Shown here piece after piece: positions 22,730 through 35,400 of a DNA stretch of 64,000 nucleotides (the stretch's first letter is position 1; each line of letters opens with the position of its first letter). This DNA is from Coriaria nepalensis. Lineage: Eukaryota; Streptophyta; Magnoliopsida; Cucurbitales; Coriariaceae. Location of the stretch: contig CP114482.1 in assembly GCA_027186245.1 (NCBI GenBank), positions 33,561,209 through 33,625,208 on the forward strand, written 5' to 3'. A program made the translations under genes and the position numbers. Under the pieces are notes generated by a model. The model saw only the letters and a list, made by a program, of their open reading frames with translations. It made no database searches and was not told the DNA's origin.

Positions 22730-24412
22730 AATGAAATCACCAGCTGAAGCAACATGGGGGAGCTTTTCCAAACCTTCAGCAAAAATGTTAACAGAAATTC
22801 CAGGATTCTTATGGGATTCATCAATTAGCAGCAATCTGAAAGGAAATAACGAATACTATGTATGCGGACAATATTAAAACAAAGACCACTGGAACTAGAA
22901 CCTGTAACAAAAATTACATTGTGGCAACTAGTCGCCAGGCCAATCAGGTTTAGCACTATATAAAACATTAGTTAACAAAACAAATATCTTTTTATTGCAA
23001 TTTTGAATGCTTCTTTGATAGCTCCTTCATTTCCTTTAGAATATGCAAACATAGTCAGGGACATTCAGTACAAAACATAACATAGCAGCATATAAATTGA
23101 CTACATATATCTCCGTCCCCAAAAGCTTCTCCAATGTTTGTATCTCCCAATTCTAAAGTTAAGATTCATGATTTACCAAAAATAAGAAGCGAAAGAAAGC
23201 ATAAGTTAGCATCATCTTGGGAAAACCCTTACATATAACCGAATATTGCAATGGCAACTGTGCCCTCGAAATTCACTGTCTAAAGAATTCCTCATAATCA
23301 AATATCAATAAATAAGTAATGAATCTACTTTCATATTGCATTGCACCATTTTCCATCCTTTCTAAAGATGATTATGCCATAATCGATCTCTACTTGTGAA
23401 GGAGGTAAGCCACATTACTTCATACCCTTAAAGGTAATGTTGCTACTCCTTCAACATAGATCAAGAATGTTCATCAGTTTCTATGAAATAGATACAGAAG
23501 AATTGCAGTGATATATCAACCATTTTGCAAAGAGTGCCAAAACCATTTAGACTGTAAAAGAGCTTATAAATAAATAAAAGGACAGCCAAACCAAAAAAAA
23601 AAAGTGAAGAAGAAAAGGTGGACTAATAATTATCGAACAGATTCAAACATCCATTACGCAGACCAAACAGTGAAGTAGATAAGAACTGGCTCAGTAAACC
23701 TTGCTAGAAAAATTTCATCATTCTACTACCAACCAAGTTGGAGCAGCCGTAAGACCGGCCTTTTTATCTTCATTGCCAGTCAAATATACATTGAAAAAGT
23801 TTTAAAAGGACATGGATGACAATGATAACTAAACTTTTTCGTCCTCAATATATAATATATCTGAAAGCTTCATAAATCACTTCACAATATAAACACGACG
23901 ACAAACCCACCAAAGAAAAGGAGAATGAAAGGTAGACTAATGATGCAAAGTATGTTCCAGACAACCAAATGCTGGCCCAACTGATCGAATAAATAACACA
24001 TGGCCCATAAAACAAGTAGTCCTCTTACATTTCCATGGATATTCTTATACGGACCAAAATAATAATTAACCAAAAAAAAAAAACACATTGGAAATGAAAA
24101 GTATGAGGTTCAATTCCATCGTTCTACTACCCACCCAGAGGAAACAGTGGTAAGGCCATTCTTTTAGAGAAAGGATCAAGTGATATAGCACCCATGTGAG
24201 ATAAAAATCAGAATTCAATCTGATACATTCAAACTATCTATGAACTATGAAGGTCAAAATAATATGAGAAAGAGACAAAGCATAATACCAGTGCCTCGCG
24301 TCCGTTTAGGGAAACCAAACTCCGGGATGACACCAATGAGATTAACTTTCTGATTAATGGATGCAATGGCGTCTCTGAGCTTCAAGAATTTGTAGTCATC
24401 TCTGTCCTCCAT
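22730..24412 (-). pseudogene. POT1 5'-end pseudogene (tandem copy)
   Basis: A near-identical copy of POT1 exon 1 (24289-24412), intron 1 and part of exon 2 (22730-22835). Exon 1 is still open with the same donor. Exon 2 has lost 13 bp between 'tcaattag' and 'cagcaatctg', which breaks the frame, and homology stops inside the exon, so OB2 and the C-terminus are absent. Intron 1 is well conserved, suggesting a fairly recent duplication. Confidence 0.93.
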
Positions 24413-24435
24413 CTCCCTATTTTTTATCTCTCTGT

Positions 24436-24462
24436 AAACCCTAAACCCTATTTCTAGGGTTT
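24436..24462. promoter_or_regulatory. telo-box cluster in duplicated promoter
   Basis: AAACCCTAAACCCTA (two exact telomere repeats) followed by TAGGGTTT at 24455-24462, upstream of the pseudogene ATG. The same inverted arrangement as at the parent promoter. Confidence 0.75.
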
Positions 24463-24693
24463 TGAGTTTTAACTAACATCATTAGATCTCCGTTTTGCAG
24501 ACAATAAAGACCGATTTATGGATAGTCAACAGAGTCAGCAATAAAAACGCTGTGTTCGAAGCTTTAGATCTTAGTTTGTTTGGGTTTCCGGCGGCGTCCT
24601 TCTAGGCCTGATCTTTATCCTTGCTTCGGTGGGCACATTTTGGGCTTGGGTTTTGTGTGTTGCTTCTGAGCTCAGAGCTTCTTTCCTCTCACC

Positions 24694-25493
24694 TAGAGAT
24701 AGCAATTTGATCCGATCTGACTCGAATCTGTTCAGCCTGGCCTGATAAAGTCCGACCCACATCCGCACTTGCATTCGTAATATGGGAGTACAAGCTTAGT
24801 CCGGCCCGAGTTGGTCCCTTTTTAAAACGGGCTAAGCTTAGCTCACGGATATACGGGCTACCTGAGGTGAATAGAACCATCAATATTTTTTTTTTTATTT
24901 AAAATTTTTCCATCTCTATTATTTTTTTTCTATAAATACCCTTTCAAATTATCTTCATAAATCACAATTTAAAAAATCATCTCTCAATTCTATTATTTTT
25001 CCTATAACTACCCCCTCAAATTATAATCACAATTCATAACTCAAAAAGATCATCTCTCAATTTTTCTCTATTCATTTTTCTTACTAATTTAAAGTCTCAA
25101 TTATCAATTTTACAATTCCTAAATCCTGATTATAGTATTGACTCTCAATTCTCAAGTTCCAAAATCAGATTTTAAGTTGGTTGAATTTTTCTATTTTATT
25201 ATAATGTATTTTAATCTTTATTATTATAATTATTTTTTGTAAATTTTATCTATCAAGTTCTAATAAATTTTAATATATATATATATATTTTTTTTTTTTT
25301 TTAATAACATAGAAAATGGATAGTTTTGATTTTGGAAGTCAGCCAGATTTTCCCTTTTATAGTACAAGATATATGAAATTGGACGAAAATAATTTTTCAA
25401 ATATAGACGAGGTCCACGAGGATGAGGTCGATCTCGACGATGAAGTCGATCTCGACGATGAAGTAACAACTACACCGAATACAACAGCTTCTA
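24694..25493 (+). mobile_element. hAT-like element remnant, about 800 bp
   Basis: Inserted in the duplicated promoter and absent from the parental promoter. The left end TAGAGATAGCAATTTGAtcc resembles hAT termini of the (T/C)AGAGATGGCAA type and is followed by GGCCCG-like subterminal words. It is flanked by 8-bp near-duplications CTCTCACC (24686-24693) and CTCTCGCC (25494-25501), the hAT target size, against CTCTCGCA at the parental site. The right terminus is poorly preserved. An ORF from 25316 (MDSFDFGSQPDFPFYSTRYM) with acidic DLDDEV repeats looks like the region before a BED finger in hAT transposases; the catalytic part is missing. Confidence 0.6.
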
Positions 25494-25594
25494 CTCTCGC
25501 CTGTTTTCCTGAATATCACTTTTGGCGGATTATAAAAATAAAAATAATAAATAATAAATAAATCAACTTCTTCACATCGTCATTTTATGTTGCC

Positions 25595-26143
25595 ATGTCA
25601 ATAGAGCTCAAGATTTCACGAAGTATCGTATCTATCGCCCTTCTGTAAGTCTACTCTCTTCTTCTTCTTCTTCTCTCTCTCTCACGAAACAATGATCTTT
25701 ACATTGAATCTTTCCAGGAAGCTCTCAAAGGAAAAATCATCGTCAAATCTCTTTCAATTTCCCACTATGGAATTCGCCTCATCGTCAAAGGATCCACCAA
25801 CTTGCAGGTTTCCAACAATTTTTCTTTTCTTTATGTACATTTTCCATTCAACGTTCAATTATTTTCTCAGTAATCAATCAATCCTTAGTAATTTTAGGGT
25901 CGCCTTTTTTCGTTTGAAAAGATCACGGGAGGATCGGCGGGAGTTATTGACTCCTTTTACGGTGTTATAAAGCTTATTCTGATTGTGTAAGTGGGCTTCA
26001 ATTGCTCTTGGTACTTTATTGGATGGCTTGTAGTAAACTACATGCCGTAGTAATTTTGAAGTTGATGCGTTCTTCACTTTGCAAACAGGAATAAGAGTGT
26101 AGAGGTTAGACCATCAGGAAAGATCTCTTCTGGTACAACATAG
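25595..26143 (+). pseudogene. VPS26C 5'-end pseudogene (tandem copy)
   Basis: Copies of VPS26C exons 1-4: 25595-25644, 25718-25807, 25922-25986, 26089-26143. Exon 1 has lost one A (agtaatcg to agtatcg), a frameshift. In exon 4 the final GAG has become TAG and the donor gta has become gca. Exons 5-11 are missing: intron 4 sequence ends near 26410 and runs straight into the duplicated intergenic block. Non-functional. Confidence 0.93.
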
Positions 26144-26404
26144 GCATAGTGTTTCAGTAGACAGTTATTTGATATTATGCCCCTTACTATGAACTGATGT
26201 TCTTACAATTTAACATTGCTTAGGAATTGAACCTTTTCTGCCACACGGCTATGGCTTTATGAACTTGTAAATTTCCCATTGCGGCAACTTGGACATGCGC
26301 TTGAATTGTATAGATTTCTGTATTGAAAGCTAGAGTGGTTGACAAATTGGCTTATCTTCAGTTTCCCCTTTTCATATTATCATTTAAAGATTGGTTGATT
26401 TTTT

Positions 26405-26840
26405 TTTTGGTGGCAAACTTTTATCAACAGCCATTATAAGACTTGGTACTCATTCAAGTCAGCATTTGACACTCTAGGTTTATATTTGAATTAGAATTTG
26501 AGGCCCAAACTAGATTCTTAACCGAAACTGAGGTGCCAAATGTTGAACCAAATGTACCATATTAGCAATGTTGGGCTTAGATTTGAGTTGAAGTCCAAAC
26601 TTGACGCGGGCTAGTTTCTTTGACAACAGGGTCAACGCTTTGACTAGCCCAAAACCAATACCAATTAACTTACCTGTTCGTAACCTTCATTCCTTTTTCT
26701 CGTTTTTCTCGTTTAATTACTCTCTCTTTGATTATCTATGTGATCAGTTGTTTCTAATCTTGCCTATATGTTAGAGTTTACTTCCATGGATGTTTTGTAT
26801 GATCTAAGAAATGTGATTTTTTGGTATGAGATCTGCATTG
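26405..26840. repeat. duplicated intergenic block, copy 2
   Basis: Second copy of 22030-22503, joined to VPS26C intron 4 sequence at the shared word 'tggca'. Homology ends where gypsy-like sequence begins (cgtgaccaagaatc). Confidence 0.8.
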
Positions 26841-27537
26841 TCGTGACCAAGAATCAAACAGATTTCATCATCGACTGTGACCAACGGCTAGGCTCAACGG
26901 CTGCCATGACAGTCGTCGAGAGAAAATATTCAGCCTAGCGAATGAAGGAATACTAGAATGGCCAAACAAACGAGCCAAACAAAGGCCGAATACAAGATCC
27001 ATTGACAAAAATAAATTTAGGATCGATCGAAAATCCTCAGCCGATTTATATTAGTAGCGTTATGTCTGTACAAATGTAATATGAAACGATAAACTTGTTA
27101 TCGACTTACTCGGATTGTTTTTCCTCGAATTATCACGAAATGCTGAACTCGATCTGTCATTGCTGAACATCAATTTATGATAAAGACCTGCTATAAAAAT
27201 TTCCAACAGCCACCTCCGTAGATGTCTACCAAGGTAACCTTGAAAGTAAAGGAAGAAGTGAAACGGGTGCATAAAGCAGACTTCATCCGAACTTCAAGTA
27301 TTCTAAGTGGATGTACAATATCGTTCCCGTCATAAAAAAGAATGGAAAGTTGATGATATGTATAGACTTCCAAGACTTAATTTTGGAAATCTTTAAGGAT
27401 GAATATCCTATACCGGTAGTCGATTTAAAGTTAATGGAGTAGTCAAGCATGAACTCTTGTCATTCATGGGCAGACTCTCCGGATACAATCAAATCTTTAT
27501 AGCTAAAGAAGATATCCATAAGATTACATTCAAATAA
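26841..27537 (+). mobile_element. Ty3/gypsy reverse-transcriptase remnant
   Basis: From 27215 the plus strand gives, across frameshifts, the gypsy RT entry: KEEVKRVHKADFIRT, then VIKKNGKLMICIDFQDL, KDEYPIPVVDLK, ELLSFMGRLSGYNQIFIAKE and KITFK. These match the family order (K-A-G-F-I-R, M-C-I-D-F-R-D-L-N, K-D-x-Y-P-L-P, L-L-S-F-M-D-x-x-S-G-Y-N-Q-I). The sequence stops before the YxDD box, so it is a short fragment. The 26880-27200 part is probably the same element upstream of RT. Confidence 0.75.
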
Positions 27538-28628
27538 TAATATATTTGATTTTGAATTGAATATATTATATATAATATTAAATTGATATGAGATATTAAT
27601 TTAATATTAAGATTAGGTAAATCAAATTTAGATTAATTTGATAAACTAATTTAAAATTCAAATAAGATATGCTTTTAATTTAAAATATATGAGATTCTAT
27701 TTTAAATAATATTTGAATAGGTTTGACTAAATCAAATGTATCATCAAAAATATGATATAGTTTAAAATAAATAAGATTTGATCTTATCAAATATATCATT
27801 AAACTGATGATGTGAGTTAAAAAAGAAAAAACTCTATTTTAAATTATATTTGAAAAGATTTAATCATATCAAAGATATTATCTGATGATTATCTTATCAT
27901 GATTGAATTATCAGTTCAATTAATTTAAAGAGTTGAAATTAATCAAAATACCAAATGGAGTTCTATAAATATATCTCATTCTAATTAATTTAGAGAGTTG
28001 TTTTTTTCAAGTAGAGATTTTTTGAGAAAAAAGAAAAAGAAAAAATTTGTCATCTCTATGTACCCATAGATGTCCTATTGTGTTGAGGATCGACCTGGAA
28101 GGTCATGTTGTGAGTCTTGACGAAAGATAATCATTCATAATTGATTCATCAATCATATCAGTCAATCCATTATGATAACAAGCAATAAAATATCATAAAC
28201 AATCATTACACATCTAGTAATTAAATCTTTTGAAAATCATTTCAATGTTGTAGGTGAGATTTATACTTACCTAGATCTATGCTACTCCAAAAAAGGCTTT
28301 TTGTAAGCCATCTGCTGACATTAGGTCCTCTAATAGCCCTAATCAATGAAAGATTAGAAGGAAATGAGTGGATGAGTCTATGATGGTGAGCTAGTTACTT
28401 ACACTATGAAGAACTATAAATAGTGTTGTTATGCTTTGCTTTTTTATGTAACTTTTTTTTCCAAACAAATGAACTAGGGGGTTAGTCTTATCTATAGTTT
28501 TTTATTAGGACAAAATTGCCATTCTACCAAAAATCACGCATGACATGTCAAAGCTAGGTGTAAAAATACATATGACTCATCAAGGCTATTAGTACAAGAT
28601 GTTACTTACTCATTCACCTAAGTGCTAA
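27538..28628. other. AT-rich sequence, LTR-like in part
   Basis: No coding frame. The words 'gtgagtcttgacga' and a preceding ctataaatat box near 27960-28120 resemble the copia-type LTR at 44295-45505, so an old LTR fragment is possible. Confidence 0.3.
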
Positions 28629-28737
28629 CTCATCAATCCTACCAACCACGAGGTGTCATTGATATATAATTCTAGATCTTGACTCATCAATTCTACCAAG
28701 CATGAAGTGTCGTTGACATGTATATTTATGGATTCTT
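28629..28737. repeat. 54-bp imperfect tandem repeat
   Basis: Two copies of ctcatcaat(c/t)ctaccaa..(c/t)g followed by a(g/a)gtgtc(a/g)ttga start at 28629 and 28683. Non-coding. Confidence 0.6.
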
Positions 28738-28829
28738 GAAATTAGGGATATTACATTAACTTTACTATCTTCTCTATATTTTCCTTTTTTTTCTTTTCTC
28801 TTGAATCTTTCGTACTCGATCAAATCTCA

Positions 28830-29538
28830 TTGCCTAATCCATTACTTTTGAGAATGATGCATCATCTAAATCTTCTATCCCTCAATCCTTACGAGTATGA
28901 GAATATAGGATTTTCTTAAAAAGTTTTACGTTTGAGTATTTATGACTGCTAGGTATGGCATATTCTTCATTAAATTGTTGTAATAATTCTTTCATGGTCA
29001 TATTGCCCATTTTTTTTAATCTAAAATCTCATGTTTCTTCTATTCTAGTAAGGTCATTGTTAGATACTTTTTCTATAGTAACTTTCAAAACTCTAACCAT
29101 ATTATAGTCTTAATATCATGGATACTTGTCATTGTGTTCCACCTATAACTTGCATCATCACGCATTAGATATGCAACACAATTAACTTTCTCAGTATTGG
29201 GACTTTAGCACAATAAAAATGTATCTACATTGTCTTGATCCAATTTTCAATCGACTCTAGATCATGTCCACCAAAGAATTTAGGTTGTTTATACTTCATA
29301 AGCTTTTTGGCTAAAAATTTTGGATTTTCTACACGAGAAGGAGGTATTTGTTCTTGTTGTTGCTATTGTTAAAGCAGTATTTGCTAAAGTTGGCATGGTT
29401 GTTAGAGTAGGTTCTCAAATATCTCACCCTGCCTTTGGGTCAAACTTCTTAGCTCATCTATCTCTTTTTGATTTAGGTTATTAGATAGGTTGTTGGTACG
29501 CCATTGTCGGATGTACTAGCAAGACGACCCCTTATCAT
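28830..29538 (-). pseudogene. Ty3/gypsy gag remnant
   Basis: Read on the minus strand from an ATG at 29538 (MIRGRLASTSDNG) to about 28830. Near the end the gag core is visible: MGNMTMKELLQQFNE, then HKYSNVKLFKKILYSHTRKD and DDASFSKVMD, the same family as the better preserved copy at 38880-39579. Several stops. Confidence 0.65.
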
Positions 29539-29707
29539 ACTTCTTCTAAGTCTTGGAGAATAACAGTTTAATTCCTATATAAGTTTAAATATCTATTATC
29601 TCTACCAACACTAACATTAAACTATACTTTAAACATTAAAATACTTATAGTGAATGAAGCTGTCACTTGCACATCTTGTATATATGAGATTTTTTGTAAA
29701 AATCGCT

Positions 29708-32487
29708 TGAACCTATTGTAACGATCTGCATTGTTCAGACCATTACTGTACTACAATTTTCCTCATAAAATTATAATAAATTTTTTTTCCACTACAAACA
29801 TAGTTTCAAGGAAGCTTTTTAAAACTTTTTTCATTAAAAACGTTTCTTGATTAATAGCAAAATCTATCATACAGAAAAAAGGAAGTCTGTTATAATGCTG
29901 CTACTACTAAATGTCCACGCGTCTACTAGGAGATTTCAAAACATCTATTAGAAGGTTCTTAAAATAATGGTCAAGTCCTTATAATGCACTAAAATATTTA
30001 TAATTATCAATATTTACGATATTAAAGCGGAAGTTTACATTGTAGCTTAATCCTAGTACCACTACCTCCTCCGCATATATCACATCCTTTCAACAAGTTT
30101 ATTAGGGTAACTTGATCGGTTGTTTCCCCTTAGCATGTACAACATGGAAAGTAAGATGTGAGTTTTCGCTTAGTAAGTACAAACATAACTCACAAAACAG
30201 TTATACATATAAATGCAAATAATGTTTACAACATGTAATATGTAATAATCTTAAAACATATATTCTTCGTAAAGATTATTACATGCTTCCATCTTACTAT
30301 TTCATATATTTTCTTACTCTTTTTCTTTTTATTAGGCCTTGTATATGTACCATTTGAGCGCTCGACCAATTGAAAGATAGGGGACTGACCCAATATAAAC
30401 TTACCAATGGTCCTTGCATGTCTTGGCATGTATTAACATAACTTTAAATAATTATATCTTCATTGGGCCTCGACCCTTCCTTCCATACATTGGTGTAACA
30501 CTAAACTATTACATCTCATTTCTTTTTATTTTCATATGCCTCTTAATTTCCTAACATGAAATATGAGATAACTTTTGCATGATTCTTATGAGTGCATATG
30601 TTATTCAAGAATTTCTAAAAGCAACAACAATAACAATCATAACACTCATTATAGTCAATCACTTAACAACTGCAAAGCAATTAACACTGTGAACAACCAT
30701 GCAACCATTAGAAACAACTTATCCAGTTTTAAAAATAGTTTCCATGTTATAGTTAAGGTTTGTACTTACCTGTATTTCGTGTTTTTCCATAAGGGTTTTT
30801 AGTACTTCACAAACACTAGGTCAACTATTCGCCTATCTAATCAATAATTTAACTTAGTTTAATAAAAGCTTAACTTTCCATAAGCTTATTTTATTTAGTT
30901 AACTTATCTCACTATGCATTTCTCATTTATTTTTGGGAATATAGTTCTAAATATTTTCTTATTATAACTTGTTTGATTAAATGAGTAACTTTTTTTTTCA
31001 AGTTTTCCCTTCTATATTATTATTTTTACCTTATGATTCAAACCATTCTAGTAAACCTTGGAAACAGAATGTCTAAACTAACTAGTACTTAGTAGAAGTT
31101 TAGATCTTTGTATCTCATAAACAATAACTCTCATTGATTTGAAATTTTACTCACACTTAATATATGCCTCTTATGTGAGGTCCATAAATTTTTCAGCTCA
31201 AATTCAATCATTTACCACATATTTTAATTCATTCATCCTAGCTATACAGTTTCAGTTTTCCTTCTATTTGATTCTATGTTTTCAATTGTTTAGGTTTAAG
31301 CCTTGTTTCAACCACCTAGGGACCAATAAAATTCTAAAATTTTAAAGATATCTCTACCAATATCTTATTAAAATACTACAAAAATTGCAACTCAAGATTC
31401 GTATATCCCTTCAAAGATTAGTTTCATTTTAACCTAATTTCTCAAGCTTTAATTTGCTATATTATTTGCTCAATTTGAATTAGTAGAACAAAAGTTATAG
31501 CATGCCAAACTTTCTATTTTAATTATAGTTTTTTAGATTGACCTTCTAATTACTATTAATTTTGAAATTATATAACTTCTTTCTCCAATGCTGAAACTTT
31601 TTGAATCTTATGTCATTTTTAATGTCATGACCTCTAGTATATTTTTGTAAAATCTCATAATTTTCTATAAATATTATCATGACCAAAGGTTCATGAGAGT
31701 ATTTACTGCTCAAGATTGAAATTCCAATTTTTACAGATTAATTACCTAACTTCTAGAATTTATATCTCAATCAATACAAATCAGTTTGAGGTGTTCTTGG
31801 TCTCTATGAAAAGCTAAGAGAGTGTGTTTTTATAATATAATCATTTTTAGATTTAGACTATATAGATAAATTGATAATTCAACTACTAAAACGTAGTATA
31901 GAACTATTTAATTTTTCAGTTCTGTAACAATATGCTTACAAGGCTTATTAAACCATTAGATAATCTTACCTATAGTAAGCTTCCTTTAATCAAGTGATTT
32001 CTTATTATGGATCAAACATGCAGAAGTTTGGGAGTGAAATGGAGAGAAAGAGGTGCGGAAATGGTAAGAGAGTTGAAGTGTGAAAGAAGGTGAGGTGAAA
32101 CATATAGTAAGGAGGAGATGTGAAAATCCTAAGGAGGAGGTGTAAAGATACTTGACATGCATCAAGGGTTACTTTCCACATCTTTCTTCTTATCTAATTT
32201 GTTTTCTTTTAGTCCTCTAAAATTAAGAATTTCAAAATAGCTCCCCTTTTATTTTGTTTACTTTTCTGATGTACCCCATAACTCTTTAATTTTATTCTTT
32301 TAGTTCAAAAAAATTTTCCAAGTAAATTTTTAATATTGAAATCTTACTTCCGAACTATTTATCCTATCATAAAAAGTACCAAAGAATTTATGAATCTCTT
32401 AATCAGTCGTGTAAAATTAATTTATTTATTAATTATATATAGTTAGGATTTTATAGGGGTTTACGTCTATGATTTGATAGCAACTCT
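29708..32487 (-). mobile_element. candidate gypsy LTR region, borders uncertain
   Basis: On the minus strand the region would end ...GATCGTTACA at 29708, the common gypsy LTR end. It is followed by a degraded initiator-tRNA(Met)-like primer site (taggttcaagc) and then the gag ATG at 29538. Content is AT-rich and non-coding. The right border is not defined: a second TGTAATACCC-like end sits at 32488 with its own tgctatcaaatc primer-site-like word. Confidence 0.35.
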
Positions 32488-35400
32488 GTAATACCCTCCT
32501 ACTAGTTATATAGTTTATTCAAGATTTTTTAGGAAAAATAGCTAGTTTTATAATATAACTAGTAGGCCAAGAGCCTTTATTAAAATACGGGATAATATAA
32601 ACCTTATAACACTCTACTTGAGTATAATTGAAGCATAAGTAGAATTCTAAAACACCATTAAGTCATATATGCAAGCAACTATATATACATACATGTTCAC
32701 AAACACTATTTTTATAACAAAATAGATGTTTCAAAAACTTCTCAAATAGATTTAAGACTTTCTTGTCTTTCCACAGGTAGAGCTCATATCTACAAATAGC
32801 GCGCTTGGCAACACTTTGATTTCCAACCCCTAAAGTTACCATTTTTTTTTTTAATCTATAATACAAGTAACTACGGAAGCTTAGTAAGAAAAGTTTCTAG
32901 CTCACATGGACAATGTATACATATCAACTCAACTGATTAATCATACATCATAAAAGATTAATAATTTCAACTCTAAAAATTAAACCTTTGATTTTTATAT
33001 TGGAGCATGTTGTACAATGTACTTCACTAACAAAAAATAAAGGTTGCTTATTACATAAAAATAATGCAAATTTATGTAGATACCTATCTTTGAACTACTT
33101 TGGGTTTAGAAAATGATGCCGCCGGCTTTTCTAACATATATGGTCCGCTATGACCACTAGAGACGAACCACTATGACTATTGATAACTCTGGTGATCAAT
33201 TCGGTGTACTTGACCAAGTACCCACATATTTTTTTTATGAATGTCTAACATCAATGGTCATTAGATTAACCGTCATAGATATTAAGGAGATAGCGTATGT
33301 GATATTAAGGAGATATCTATCTTAATTATTGATATTTTATCTCAATAATCCTATAATTATGAACATTTGATGTCTTTATGCTATATACAACTTGCATCTC
33401 AATTAGCATTATTTCTATCATACTAACATGGCCATAAATACATAATTAATATACTGAATTTTATCATGATATATAATAAATTTATATAAGATATAATTCC
33501 AACATAATAAATAAGTATGATAAACATGTATTGATATATAATGATCATAATCACTTACTAATATTTGCATAAAAATCATTTCATACAAGTGGTAAATTCA
33601 TTTGAGTCAAAACTCGATTAGCTTTATGGGAATACACTTTCAGAACCTATCTTGCATATTCTTCTCCCATTTAAACCAAATTATATGAGATCCTAGATAC
33701 ACATTCCATAATTCAGTTAATCCATACATAATCAAACCTCATTTCAACCATAGAGAAATCTCATCCGCTCTATATATCCCTTATTCACGCCAAGCTTCAT
33801 AGAAGCCGCAATCTGGAGTTTTAGACACTGAAAAACATCCTGAGCCATAAGAATGTTATCTTAAAGTTGTCTCTTAGGGACAAAAAAGCTCCTTGATTTT
33901 GGGAAATAATCTCTTTAAGAAAGGTTAAGACAGTTTACCAAAACCATAGAGCAAATTTTGTACCCAAAACTATACAAACTAATCGGTTGGAATTATCTGA
34001 CGCACTCAGGAGCCTTTAGAGGCCTCAATTAGAAGACTGCATTCTCAATTTCTTCATTAAATACTAGATAGTAAGAGAGGAATTCATCTGATCATCCAAA
34101 AATTAGGAACACAGCCCAAAACATCCTCTCAACCCCTATATTTCTATCATAACAAAACAAATCTTCTTAAAACAATGTTAACTCTCGCTCAATCTGATTA
34201 GGATGATTTACGCAATCCCATCTACATTCTTTATTCTAAGAATTTTATTCTCCTATCTTCTATTTTGGACTACTTACTGAAAATTGTATTACTTTTATTC
34301 CGGAAACATACCCAGTTCACTTCTCCACTTGACTCTAAGCCTTCTTGAATTTAGATCCGTATGTTTTTTGTAATAAAAAAATTAGGGTTCATAAATTTCA
34401 TTAAAAATGATACAATTTATAAATTTTTTCATGATTTAATTAGTCACATCATTTTAAAATATCATATTTAAGATAATAATTAATAAGGACATTTCTGTAA
34501 TTATATTTTAGATGTAATAAGGGTCTTTCCTCTCATTTTGTCTTTCTGGTTCCCGCGATGGGTCTTGACCCACATTGTTGTTGTCCTGGATATTTTACCT
34601 GATTGTTTTCTCGCGTTTTGGGCCTTTGGGCTCCAAACGCTCTTAATACAAATTTACTCTTTGAACCCTCCTCCCCGCTCCCCCTCCAAAAAAACAGAAA
34701 AAAGCAATATGATTTTTCATTGATTTTTTTCACGGATTCGATTCTTTCATGATTTTTACTTGAATTCTTTCACGGCTTTGGTTCTATGTGGGGGCAGAAC
34801 TTTGAAAGGAATTCATGTGACTGAGAATTTGCATGGTGCCTATGGAACATGGCTTATACGAGAGTAACACTAGTGGATTTTGGTCAATTTGTCAATCATG
34901 ATTTGTTCCTTCACACAAAAAGAGTTTGTACGAATGTAATTCGTAATTTGATGAATAAAATCGTATCACTATTCCTAATTCAATTAAATATAAGAATTTC
35001 ATTTATCAAATTATTCGTATATTATTTCCATAATTTAATAAATAAAATTATATTATATATATCTAATTCAATCAAATATTAATATTTTATTTATCAAATT
35101 ATGAAAATAATATATGAATAATACTCGCAAGAAATTCTTAACCATTAACATGGCCAGCTAAATTGGGTTAACTGGTTTTTGAATCCCATATCAGTACCGT
35201 CATGTATATAGATATATATATATACTGTTTTCAACCTACTTTATATAGCATTACTATTTAGTGCCCACAAGGGGAAAAGGGGTAATAATCTCTCCAGAGA
35301 AGCACATGGTTTCTTGTCGATTCTTTTGAAAAAAAAGAAGGGAAGAGAATTTGGACAGGAAGGAGCATTACCTGCCAAAAACACAACCGATCTACTCATG

